Positions 42,738 through 50,964 of a stretch of DNA of 64,000 bases are shown here, piece by piece. A program made the position numbers and the translations under genes. The notes beneath the pieces were generated by a model. The model did not search any database. It was not told the DNA's origin and saw only the letters and a program-made list of their open reading frames with translations. This stretch comes from Mycolicibacterium iranicum (lineage in GTDB: Bacteria; Actinomycetota; Actinomycetes; Mycobacteriales; Mycobacteriaceae), in contig NZ_LWCS01000024.1 in assembly GCF_001650495.1 (NCBI RefSeq), positions 1 through 64,000 on the forward strand, written 5' to 3'. Position 1 is the first letter of the stretch. Every line of letters starts with the position of its first letter.

Positions 42738-42759
42738 TCAAGAATCCACCAAGAATCCG
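42738..42759 (+). promoter_or_regulatory. 11-bp tandem repeat, putative SARP box (second copy)
   Basis: TCAAGAATCCA followed directly by CCAAGAATCCG. It matches the repeat at 38419-38440 in 19 of 22 positions. It begins eight bases after the kinase stop codon and lies 59 bases before the start of the secreted peptidase-like gene. Confidence 0.65.
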
Positions 42760-42818
42760 CCGAGGTGCCGCTTCCATCCTTTTCCTCGTACAGCCACCCA
42801 GCGAGAAAAGGACCGCAG

Positions 42819-43502
42819 ATGAAGAACTCCCGCCTCACCGTCCGCGCCGTTGCCGTCGCCGCCCTGCTCTCCGCCGCCGTCGCCGGACTCGGCGGTGGCA
42901 TTGCCAACGCCGCGGAGAACAGCCACGGCCGTTACGGCGATCCGGATCAGGCCAGCCAGTATTGGGTGCGGCAGACCCTCGACGACTGCTCGCTGATGGC
43001 GACGGCCGACGTGATCGGGCAGCTCACCGGGCACCAGCCTTCGGAGGACGAGATCGTCAAACTGGCGGGCGCGACGCCGAGCGCGCACCACGAAGGTGTG
43101 GTGTACCTTCCGCCGTCGAATCCCGGCGACTCGGACTCCGGCAACGGCACCGACTCCAGGGATCTACCGATCCTGTTGGCGCACTACGGTATCGGAGCCG
43201 TCTACACCGACGATGACGTCGCCGATGCGACCAATGTGCCGACGGGAATGGCCGCGCTGGAGCGGGTGCTCGGCGCAGGCAAGAAGGTCATCGCGGGCGT
43301 GAACGCCGAAACGATCTGGGACGAGGACGGTGATCGCACCGTGGGCGATCACGACCTGGTCGTCACCGGTGTCGACACCGGAGACGGCGTGGTGCACCTC
43401 AACGACAGCGGGACCGACGACGGCGCCGATGAGCAGGTGCCGATCAAGGTCTTCGAGGCCGCGTGGGCGACCAGCGGCCACGACATGGTGATCACGAACT
43501 GA
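42819..43502 (+). CDS. Secreted C39-like (papain-fold) peptidase homologue
   Basis: A 227-residue protein with a signal peptide (about residues 1-31, ending IANAA). The mature part resembles Peptidase_C39-like proteins: the nucleophile region QTLDDCSLMATADVIGQLTG (Cys57), then a histidine in VGDHDLVVTGVD (His178) and Asn195 in VHLNDSG, the expected Cys-His-Asn order. It ends VFEAAWATSGHDMVITN. Whether it cleaves peptides is not proven. GAGAAAAGGA precedes the ATG. The upstream tandem repeat links it to the SARP-kinase pair. Confidence 0.7.
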   Translation: MKNSRLTVRAVAVAALLSAAVAGLGGGIANAAENSHGRYGDPDQASQYWVRQTLDDCSLMATADVIGQLTGHQPSEDEIVKLAGATPSAHHEGVVYLPPSNPGDSDSGNGTDSRDLPILLAHYGIGAVYTDDDVADATNVPTGMAALERVLGAGKKVIAGVNAETIWDEDGDRTVGDHDLVVTGVDTGDGVVHLNDSGTDDGADEQVPIKVFEAAWATSGHDMVITN

Positions 43503-43512
43503 GCCGCCGGAA

Positions 43513-45207
43513 TCACTGGGCGCTCAGCCGCGCCACCAACTGTTTCTTGTCGACCTTGCCCACCGCGGTGGTGGGCAACGTCGGCACCGGGACGAGGACG
43601 TCGGGTCGTGCGTGCGTGGACGCGCCGCGTTCGTCCAGGAACGCGTTCAGTTCGGCTAGCGTGATCGGGCTCCCCGAGAAAACCACTGCGGCACAGATCT
43701 TCTCACCGAGGTATTCATCGGGCAGGGCGACCGCGGCCGCGGCGTACACGGCCGGATGGGTGTGCAGATGGTCTTCGAGGTCGGTTGCCGACACGGTTTC
43801 TCCGCCGCGGTGAATGATGTCCTTGATGCGGCCGACCACCTCGACGTAGCCGGCCCTGGGACCGTCGGAAAAGATGCGAACGCGGTCACCCGTGCGGTAG
43901 AAGCCATCCGGCGAGAATGACCGCGCGTTCGCGTCGTCGGCGCGGTAATAGCCGTTGAGCGTGTAGGGCCCGCGGACCAACAGTTCGCCCTCGTCGCCGG
44001 GTGGCACCTCGTCGCCGTTGTCGTCGACGACCCGCATCTCGTCGTGCGGCGACATCGGCCTGCCCTGCGTGTGCACCACGACATCCTCGGGATCGCCGGG
44101 CCGGGTGAAGTTCAGCATCCCCTCGGCCATTCCGAAGATCTGCGACATCCCCGGCGTGAGCCGCTCCAGGATGAAGCGCGCCTCCTCGGGGCTCATTCGG
44201 GAGCCACCGACCTGGACGTAGCGCAGCGAGGCGGGCAGCACGGGCTCCCACTCGCACGCCTGTGCCCACACCTTGGCCAGCGCGTTGACCAGGCCGGTGA
44301 CGGTGATCTGGTACCTGTCGATGAGCGCGAAGGCGTTCTCCGGACTGGGGTCGGCGGTGAACACGGTGGTGGCGCCCACGGTCATCGATCCCAGTAGGCC
44401 GGGGCAGGCCAGCGGAAAGTTGTGTCCGGCGGGCAGCGCCACGAGGTAGGCGTCCGCCCCGGTCATCTCGCAGGTCTGCGCGCAGGCGACCGCGTTGTAG
44501 AGGTAGTCGTTGTGGGTCCGGGCGATCAGCTTGGGCAAGCCCGTCGTGCCACCCGAGACCAGCAGCAGCGCGGGCAGTGCCGGGTCGACGGCGGCGCGTT
44601 CGAGCGGCGGACCGTCATACTCGGCGATCGACGACCACGGCACGAACGGCCCGCAGTCCCCGTCGACGATCACGTGGCGCAGCGTGGCGTGCTCGGCGGT
44701 GAGTTGGGTGGCCATCTCGCGGTAGTCGAAGCCGGCTGCCTGATCGGCCACGATGAGTGCGACCGCGCCGCTGACCTCGGCGAAATGCCCCAATTCGGCG
44801 GTCCGGTGTCCGGGAAGACACATGACGGGGACGGCTCCGGCGCGCAGCAGGCCGAACAGGGCGACCGCGAACTGACACGAGTTCGGCAGCTGTAGCAGCA
44901 CCCGATCGCCGGCGGCGATGCCGAGGTGCGCAAGTCCGGCCGCAGCCCGGTCGGCGAGCGCGTCCAGTTCAGCGAACGTGTACGAGTGCGCGGGGTCCGC
45001 GATCGCCGGTTTGGCAGGCCAGGCCGCCGCCGCGTCGGTCAGGATCGAATCCAGGGCGCGGTCGGCCCAGTAGCCTGCCCGTCGATACTCCTGCGCCCGG
45101 TGCTCGGGGAAGGGGACGAATCCGCGCGCCAGGTCCATGTGGTCTGGTCCTTGGTCCGGTCCGGTCAGCTGATCATTGCCGCGATCGGGCAGGAATCCAG
45201 TGCTCAT
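43513..45207 (-). CDS. mbtA: MbtA aryl-AMP ligase (salicylate or 6-methylsalicylate activating)
   Basis: A 564-residue adenylate-forming enzyme of the DHB/salicylate-AMP ligase group. Motifs: LLVSGGTTGLPKLIARTHND (P-loop), QIFGMAEGMLNFTRPGD, YRTGDRVRIF and the C-terminal lysine region LPTTAVGKVDKKQLVARL. It adenylates the aryl acid and loads it on the carrier domain of MbtB. In this genome the acid may be 6-methylsalicylate from the synthase at 33201. It is divergent from mbtB; the shared gap holds two iron boxes. Length matches the 565-residue M. tuberculosis protein. A Met at 45138 is an alternative start. Confidence 0.93.
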   Translation of the reverse strand: MSTGFLPDRGNDQLTGPDQGPDHMDLARGFVPFPEHRAQEYRRAGYWADRALDSILTDAAAAWPAKPAIADPAHSYTFAELDALADRAAAGLAHLGIAAGDRVLLQLPNSCQFAVALFGLLRAGAVPVMCLPGHRTAELGHFAEVSGAVALIVADQAAGFDYREMATQLTAEHATLRHVIVDGDCGPFVPWSSIAEYDGPPLERAAVDPALPALLLVSGGTTGLPKLIARTHNDYLYNAVACAQTCEMTGADAYLVALPAGHNFPLACPGLLGSMTVGATTVFTADPSPENAFALIDRYQITVTGLVNALAKVWAQACEWEPVLPASLRYVQVGGSRMSPEEARFILERLTPGMSQIFGMAEGMLNFTRPGDPEDVVVHTQGRPMSPHDEMRVVDDNGDEVPPGDEGELLVRGPYTLNGYYRADDANARSFSPDGFYRTGDRVRIFSDGPRAGYVEVVGRIKDIIHRGGETVSATDLEDHLHTHPAVYAAAAVALPDEYLGEKICAAVVFSGSPITLAELNAFLDERGASTHARPDVLVPVPTLPTTAVGKVDKKQLVARLSAQ

Positions 45208-45251
45208 CAGTCAATTCGCCGCTCTGGGTAGGAGTTTTCGGTGATCCGAAT

Positions 45252-45270
45252 ATAGGGTAGCCTCCTCAAA
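45252..45270. promoter_or_regulatory. IdeR iron box in the mbtA-mbtB gap (weaker site)
   Basis: Read on the minus strand, it matches 13 of 19 positions of the IdeR consensus, with AGGCTA in the centre. It starts 20 bases from the stronger box and lies on the mbtA side, so it probably controls mbtA. Confidence 0.5.
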
Positions 45271-45271
45271 G

Positions 45272-45290
45272 TTAGGGCAGCCTGACTTAA
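45272..45290. promoter_or_regulatory. IdeR iron box in the mbtA-mbtB gap (stronger site)
   Basis: Read on the minus strand, it matches 15 of 19 positions of the IdeR consensus, with AGGCT intact and CCTAA at the end. It lies 24 bases before the mbtB start. Tandem boxes between mbtA and mbtB are also known in M. tuberculosis. Confidence 0.7.
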
Positions 45291-45314
45291 TTCCGGAACC
45301 TGTCAAGGAGGTTG

Positions 45315-48300
45315 GTGAGTTTGGCGCCGACAACTGCACAGTCGGTCCGCGACGAGGTTGCTGAGCTGCTCGGTGTGAGCTCGGAGGAACTCGACCCGCA
45401 GGCCGATCTGATCGCCTCGGGCCTGGACTCGATCCGGATGATGTCGTTGTCAGGCCGGTGGCGCAGACAGGGCATCGACGTCGGCTTCGCGGCACTGGCC
45501 GCAAACCCCACGGTGTCGGCGTGGACCGACCTCGTGGCCAGCCGTGCGGCACCGGCTCCCGCCCAGGCCGCCCCTTCGGCCCCCGCCACGCCGAGCGAGG
45601 GGGAGACGTTCCCACTCGCGCCGATCCAGCACGCCCTGTGGGTCGGTCGCAATGACGATCAACAGCTCGGCGGCGTGGCCGCCCACCTCTACATCGAACT
45701 CGACGGGGAAGGGGTCGATCCGGCGCGGCTACAGGCCGCGGCGGCCGCACTCGCCGCGCGGCACCCGATGTTGCGGGTCGACATCCTGCCGGACGGCACC
45801 CAACGAATCAGTGACCGCGGACTGCCCGTCACCGTCTACGACTTGCGTGACCACGGGCTCGCGGACGCCCAGGCGCGGCTCGACGAGATCCGCGACGAGA
45901 AGTCTCATCAGATCATGCACGGCGAGGTTCTGCAGATCTCGCTGTCGCTGCTGCCGGACGGCCGGACCCGCTTACACGTCGACTTGGACATGCAGGCCGC
46001 CGACGCGGTGAGCTACCGCAACTTCATGTCCGACCTTGCCGAATATTATGGCGGCGGAACGCTTCCCGACCTTGGCTATACGTACCGCGAGTACCGTGCG
46101 GCGCTGACCGACACGGTGTCGGAGACCGAAGAGGATCGGAAGTGGTGGGCTGAGCGAATTCCCACGCTTCCGGAAGGACCCGCGCTGCCGCTGGTTCCTC
46201 GTTCGGAACAGGCCGACCCGCGGCGAGGAACCCGCCGCGTCCACATCATCGACGTCACCACCCGTGACGCGTTCTACGCCGCGGCACACCGACGGGGCAT
46301 CACACCGGCGATGGCGGTCGCCGCCTCCTATGCCGGCACGCTGGCGCGCTGGTCGACCAACCGCCGATTCCTGTTGAACCTGCCGATGTTCGGTCGCGAG
46401 CAGTTCCACCCCGATGTCGACAAGCTCGTCGGGGACTTCACCTCGTCGCTGATGCTCGACGTTGACCTGACCGACGCCCACACCCCGATCTCTCGCGCAC
46501 GCGTCCTGCAGGAGACCCTGCACGCTACCGCGCGTCACTCCAGCTATTCCGGACTGTCGGTGCTACGCGATCTGACCCGCCACCACGGCACGCCGGTGCT
46601 GGCGCCGATCGTCTACACCAGCGCGCTGGGACTCGGAGATCTGTTCGCGGGCAAGGTCACCGAGTTCTTCGGCCGCCCGGTCTGGACGATTTCCCAGGGC
46701 CCCCAGGTACTGCTCGACGCGCAGGCCACGCCGGTGGCCGAGGGGCTGATGATCAACTGGGACACCCGGGAGGACGCGTTCCGACCCGGTGTCGCCGACG
46801 CGATGTTCGCCTACCACATCGCCGAGCTCGAACGCCTCGCCACCGACGAATCATCCTGGGAGGCAGTCGATCCACCCGCCGTCACGCCGGATCAGCTGGC
46901 GGCCCGCAACGCCGTCGATGCCACTGTCGGGGGCGCCGCCCCGCCCAGCGGCGACGCACTGCACGACGGATTTTTCCGCCGCGCCGAAACGCACCCCGAC
47001 GCGCCGGCGGTGTTCAGCAGCGCCGGCGACCTGTCCTACGGGGAACTGAGGCAGCGAGTGCTGGCAGTGGCGGCCGGTCTGGACGTCGCGGGTGTCCGCC
47101 GTGGCGACGCCGTCGCGGTGATGGGGCCGAAGAACTTCGAACAGATCATCGCGCTGCTGGCGATCTCGGCGATCGGCGCGGTGTACGTGCCGGTGAGCGT
47201 GGACCACCCGGCTGAGCGCGCCTCCCGGATGCTCGCCAACAGCCGGGCACGGATGGCGCTGGTCTGCGGCGACCAGCCTCCGACGACCATGCCCGCGCTG
47301 ACGGTCGCCGAGGCGATCAGAGTCGGCAGCCGAGCGAGAGAATTCGTCCTTCCCGCAGTGGAACCCGCTGAGCTGGGCTACATCCTGTTCACCTCGGGCT
47401 CGACCGGTGAGCCCAAGGGTGTCGAGATGGCCCATGACGCCGCCATGAACACTGTCGAGTTCATCAACGGGCACTTCGAGATCAGCCCTGCGGACCGCTG
47501 TCTCGCGCTGTCGACGCTCGAATGCGACCTGTCGGTTCTCGACATATTCGGTATGTTGCGCGCCGGCGGTTCGATCGTCGTGGTGGACGAGGAACATCGG
47601 CGCGACCCGGATGCGTGGGCCCGCCTCATCGAACGGCATGCCGTCACCGTGTTGCACTTCATGCCGGGATGGCTCGAGATGCTCGCCGAGGTCGACGGGG
47701 ACCTCTCATCGTTACGGGTGGTGCCCACCGGCGGCGACTGGGTGCGCCCAGAACTGGTTCGCACACTGCGAAACCGTGCTCCGCACATGCGTTTCGCCGG
47801 TCTCGGCGGCGCCACCGAGACCGCCACCCACAACACGGTGTGTGAAGTCGACGAGCTCCCGGATGACTGGACGTCCGTACCGCTAGGTGTGCCGATTCCG
47901 AACAATGTGTGCCGGGTCGTCAGTGCTGACGGGCAGGACTGCCCTGACTGGGTCCCCGGTGAACTGTGGGTCAGCGGCCGCGGCGTGGCGCGCGGATACT
48001 GCGCGCGTCCCGATCTCACCGCGCAGCGCTTCATCCGGCACGACGGCAGGACGTGGTACCGCACCGGCGATTTGGTCCGGTACCGGCCTGGCGGGGTCAT
48101 CGAGTTCGTCGGGCGCACCGACCACCGCATCAAGATCAGCGGTTACCGCGTCGAACTCGGCGATGTCGAGGCCGCCCTGCGCGGACTGCCCGGGGTCGAC
48201 TCTGCTGTCGCAGCCGTGGTGTCCGCCGACAGCGGTCGCGATGTGCTGGCCGCACTGGTCAGCGCCGAAACCGGTGCGACTGGGCTGGAGCCCGGCAAGA

Positions 48301-48788
48301 TCGCTACGGCGATGACGGAAATTGTTGCACCGCATATGATTCCGCAGATCATTGTGACCACCGACCAGATCCCCTACACGGTCGGCGGCAAGATCGACCG
48401 TGTCGCGGCCTCGTCCCTGCTCGCCGATGCCGACGTCATCTCCGGAGTCGGCTATCGCGCTCCCGCGACGCCGCTGGAAGCTGCACTGTGCGCGATCGTC
48501 GGATCCGTGCTCGGCCGCGACAGGATCGGAGCCGACGACGACTTCTTCGCCGCCGGCGGGGACTCGGTGCTGGCGACCCAGGTGGTCGCCCGATTGCGGA
48601 CCTGGCTGGACATCCCTGCAGCGGCCGTCGCCGACATCTTCGGTACCCGCACGGTCGCAGCGCTCGCCGCCCGGCTCAGCGTTAACGAGGGGTCGAGCGC
48701 CAGGCTCAACGAGGTCGCCGAGCTCTTCCTGGAAGTCTCGGGCATGGACGGCGCGGAAGTTCTCTCCGCGCTGGAAACCACGCGATGA
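45315..48788 (+). CDS. mbtB: MbtB non-ribosomal peptide synthetase (ArCP-Cy-A-PCP)
   Basis: A 1157-residue synthetase. An aryl carrier domain comes first (Ser39 in SGLDSIRMMS). A cyclisation domain follows, with the D-x4-D motif in DMQAADAVSY. Then an adenylation domain has LFTSGSTGEPKGVEMAH, GLGGATETATHN and YRTGDLVRY, and a final carrier domain has FFAAGGDSVLATQVV. It joins the aryl acid to serine (or threonine) and forms the oxazoline ring. The start may be GTG 45315 or TTG 45321; the AAGGAGG site fits the latter better. It lacks the C-terminal thioesterase of the longer M. tuberculosis protein; that domain is here a separate gene, mbtT. Confidence 0.93.
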   Translation: MSLAPTTAQSVRDEVAELLGVSSEELDPQADLIASGLDSIRMMSLSGRWRRQGIDVGFAALAANPTVSAWTDLVASRAAPAPAQAAPSAPATPSEGETFPLAPIQHALWVGRNDDQQLGGVAAHLYIELDGEGVDPARLQAAAAALAARHPMLRVDILPDGTQRISDRGLPVTVYDLRDHGLADAQARLDEIRDEKSHQIMHGEVLQISLSLLPDGRTRLHVDLDMQAADAVSYRNFMSDLAEYYGGGTLPDLGYTYREYRAALTDTVSETEEDRKWWAERIPTLPEGPALPLVPRSEQADPRRGTRRVHIIDVTTRDAFYAAAHRRGITPAMAVAASYAGTLARWSTNRRFLLNLPMFGREQFHPDVDKLVGDFTSSLMLDVDLTDAHTPISRARVLQETLHATARHSSYSGLSVLRDLTRHHGTPVLAPIVYTSALGLGDLFAGKVTEFFGRPVWTISQGPQVLLDAQATPVAEGLMINWDTREDAFRPGVADAMFAYHIAELERLATDESSWEAVDPPAVTPDQLAARNAVDATVGGAAPPSGDALHDGFFRRAETHPDAPAVFSSAGDLSYGELRQRVLAVAAGLDVAGVRRGDAVAVMGPKNFEQIIALLAISAIGAVYVPVSVDHPAERASRMLANSRARMALVCGDQPPTTMPALTVAEAIRVGSRAREFVLPAVEPAELGYILFTSGSTGEPKGVEMAHDAAMNTVEFINGHFEISPADRCLALSTLECDLSVLDIFGMLRAGGSIVVVDEEHRRDPDAWARLIERHAVTVLHFMPGWLEMLAEVDGDLSSLRVVPTGGDWVRPELVRTLRNRAPHMRFAGLGGATETATHNTVCEVDELPDDWTSVPLGVPIPNNVCRVVSADGQDCPDWVPGELWVSGRGVARGYCARPDLTAQRFIRHDGRTWYRTGDLVRYRPGGVIEFVGRTDHRIKISGYRVELGDVEAALRGLPGVDSAVAAVVSADSGRDVLAALVSAETGATGLEPGKIATAMTEIVAPHMIPQIIVTTDQIPYTVGGKIDRVAASSLLADADVISGVGYRAPATPLEAALCAIVGSVLGRDRIGADDDFFAAGGDSVLATQVVARLRTWLDIPAAAVADIFGTRTVAALAARLSVNEGSSARLNEVAELFLEVSGMDGAEVLSALETTR

Positions 48789-49528
48789 CCGGCGGGCCGT
48801 TCGGACCCGACATTCCCTCGTGGATCAAGCGATTCCCGGGCCGAGGTGTCTCGCCGACCATCGTCTTTCCCCACGCCGGAGGCGCGGCGGCCGCGTACCG
48901 CACATTCGCCTCCGCATTGGCCGCCAAGGGCGTGGACACCTTCGTCGTGCAGTACCCGCAGCGTGGCGAACGGCTCAAGCACCCCGCTCCGGACACGGTG
49001 GCCGATCTGGCTGCCGAAGTGCTGACAGCCGTGGACTGGGCTCAACTGGGGCCGCTGCGGTTGTTCGGGCACTGTATGGGCGCACTCGTCGGTTTCGAAC
49101 TCGCACGACTGGCCGCCGAACGAGGAATCGTCGTCCGCGAGCTGTGGGCGTCGGCCAGCCAGGCGCCGTCAACGGTGGCGGACTCCGGGCCCGCACCCAC
49201 CACCGACCGCGAACTCCTCGCTGACATCGTCGACATGGGCGGCACCGATGCGCGCCTGCTCGACGACGAGGACTTTCTCGAGTTGCTGCTGCCCGCGGTG
49301 CGCGCAGACTACCGTGCCTTCAACCGGTACACGTGCGAGCGCGGTGTCCGCATCGGTGCCGACATCCATGCCGTCGGCGGCGCCGGCGACCATCGTGTCG
49401 ATCAGAATCTGCTGCGCCAGTGGCAGTTGCACACCGACGGCGCGTTCACGTTCACGCAGTTCGACGGCGGCCACTTCTACATCAACGACCACCTCGACGA
49501 CGTCGCCGAACTGGTGAGTTGCACATGA
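48785..49528 (+). CDS. mbtT: MbtT type II thioesterase with Cys nucleophile
   Basis: A 247-residue alpha/beta-hydrolase of the thioesterase II group: FPHAGGAAAAYRTFASAL, VVQYPQRGERL, then the nucleophile elbow LFGHCMGALVGFEL and the histidine in FDGGHFYIND. The elbow reads GHCMG with Cys97 where most members have Ser (GHSMG). Cys nucleophiles occur in some thioesterases, but this is worth testing. It should remove stalled or wrong acyl groups from the carrier domains, or take part in release. ATGA overlaps join it to mbtB and mbtC. Confidence 0.88.
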   Translation: MTGGPFGPDIPSWIKRFPGRGVSPTIVFPHAGGAAAAYRTFASALAAKGVDTFVVQYPQRGERLKHPAPDTVADLAAEVLTAVDWAQLGPLRLFGHCMGALVGFELARLAAERGIVVRELWASASQAPSTVADSGPAPTTDRELLADIVDMGGTDARLLDDEDFLELLLPAVRADYRAFNRYTCERGVRIGADIHAVGGAGDHRVDQNLLRQWQLHTDGAFTFTQFDGGHFYINDHLDDVAELVSCT

Positions 49529-50964
49529 CCGACGAGATGTCGCCCGTCGCTCCGCTGCGCTCCGCTCGCTCTGAGGAGCCTTCCCCCGTCGCTCCGCTGC
49601 GCTCCGCTCGCCTTGAGGAGCCTTCCCCCGTCGCTCCGCTGCGCTCCGCTCGCCTTGACGACCCTGTCGTGATCGTCGGGATGGCGATCGAGGCGCCCGG
49701 TGGGATAGAGAACGTCCACGACTACTGGACCCTGCTCTGCGAACAACGCGAAGCCCTCACCCCGTTTCCCGACGATCGCGGCTGGTCCCTGCGGACCATT
49801 CTCGACGGATCACGCCGCGAAGGCTTCAAGCGCATTCACAACCTGGGTGGATTCCTCTCCGGTGCAGGAGCATTCGACCCCGAGTTCTTCGGAATCTCGA
49901 GGCGCGAGGCCATCGCGATGGATCCCCAGCAGCGGGTCGCCCTGCGGGTGAGTTGGCGGGCGCTGGAAAGCGCGGGGATCAATCCAGACGACCTGGCCGG
50001 TCACGACACCGGTTGCTACGTCGGCGCCTCCGATATGCGTTACGGACCAGAGATGGACCAGTTCTCCCACCACAGCGGGCATCTGATCACGGGCACGTCG
50101 CTCGGAGTCATCTCCGGCCGCATCGCCTACACGCTCGGTCTGGCCGGCCCCGCGATGACCATCGACACCTCCTGTTCGTCAGCGCTGTCGGCTCTTCACG
50201 TCGCCGTCCAAGCGCTTCGCGCGGGGGACTGCGATCTAGCGTTGGCAGGCGGCGTGTGTGTGATGGGCTCGCCCGGATACTTCGTCGAGTTCTCCAAACA
50301 ACACGCCCTGTCCGACGACGGGCACTGCCGCCCCTACAGCGCCCACGCCAGCGGAACCGTATGGGCAGAGGGCGCGGGAATGTTTGTGCTGCAACGCAAG
50401 TCCGCTGCGCTGCGGGACCGACGGCCCATCCTCGCCGAGATCCTGGCAAGCTGTGTGAACTCCGACGGCAGGTCGGTCGGCCTCACCGCGCCCAGTGGCG
50501 AGGCGCAGACCCGGCTCTTCGCTCGAGCCATCGCCACCGCGGGTGTCGACATCGACGACGTCGGCATGGTCGAGGGCCACGGCACCGGGACCCGCCTCGG
50601 CGATCGCACCGAACTGGGTTCTTTGGCAGCCACGTACGGTTCGGGCACACCGGGCAGCGGACCGCTGCTCGGCTCCGTCAAATCCAACGTCGGTCACGCG
50701 CAGGCCGCCGCAGGTGCGCTCGGCTTGGCCAAGGTTCTCCTGGCCGCCGAACACGCGGCCGTACCCGCCACACTGCACGTCGACGAGTGCAGTCCCGAAA
50801 TCGACTGGGAGGAAACCGGACTCCAGCTGGCCGGCACACTGACACCCTGGCCGGCCGTGAAGGGTGCGCGGCTGGGCGCGGTGTCGGCTTTCGGGATGAG
50901 CGGGACGAACACCCATGTTGTCGTCGCCGTGCCGCAGGCGGCCGGAGAAGGCGCGGCGGCCTGA
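49525..50964 (+). CDS. mbtC: MbtC ketosynthase with an N-terminal repeat insertion
   Basis: A 479-residue stand-alone ketosynthase: DTSCSSALSALHVAVQAL (Cys217), GHGTGTRLGDRTELGS and KSNVGHAQAAAGALGLAKVL supply the Cys-His-His set. It works with MbtD to build the beta-hydroxyacid part of the siderophore. The first 46 residues are unusual: the unit SPVAPLRSAR occurs three times with EEP linkers before the true ketosynthase start (DDPVVIVGMAIEAPGG). The repeat is a DNA-level 42-bp tandem array. The ATG overlaps the mbtT stop, so the repeat region should be translated. Confidence 0.92.
   Translation: MTDEMSPVAPLRSARSEEPSPVAPLRSARLEEPSPVAPLRSARLDDPVVIVGMAIEAPGGIENVHDYWTLLCEQREALTPFPDDRGWSLRTILDGSRREGFKRIHNLGGFLSGAGAFDPEFFGISRREAIAMDPQQRVALRVSWRALESAGINPDDLAGHDTGCYVGASDMRYGPEMDQFSHHSGHLITGTSLGVISGRIAYTLGLAGPAMTIDTSCSSALSALHVAVQALRAGDCDLALAGGVCVMGSPGYFVEFSKQHALSDDGHCRPYSAHASGTVWAEGAGMFVLQRKSAALRDRRPILAEILASCVNSDGRSVGLTAPSGEAQTRLFARAIATAGVDIDDVGMVEGHGTGTRLGDRTELGSLAATYGSGTPGSGPLLGSVKSNVGHAQAAAGALGLAKVLLAAEHAAVPATLHVDECSPEIDWEETGLQLAGTLTPWPAVKGARLGAVSAFGMSGTNTHVVVAVPQAAGEGAAA
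49543..49662 (+). repeat. 42-bp tandem repeat at the 5' end of mbtC
   Basis: Two full units (49543-49584, 49585-49626) and most of a third (49627-49662) with only a few differences. The core is gctccgctgcgctccgctcg. The period is a multiple of three, so the frame is kept. Core and composition differ from the flanking coding sequence. Confidence 0.9.

Noticed and set aside
49543..49662. Assembly artefact from a duplicated read end
   Set aside because: The units differ at several bases and keep the mbtC frame, which fits a real tandem repeat better.
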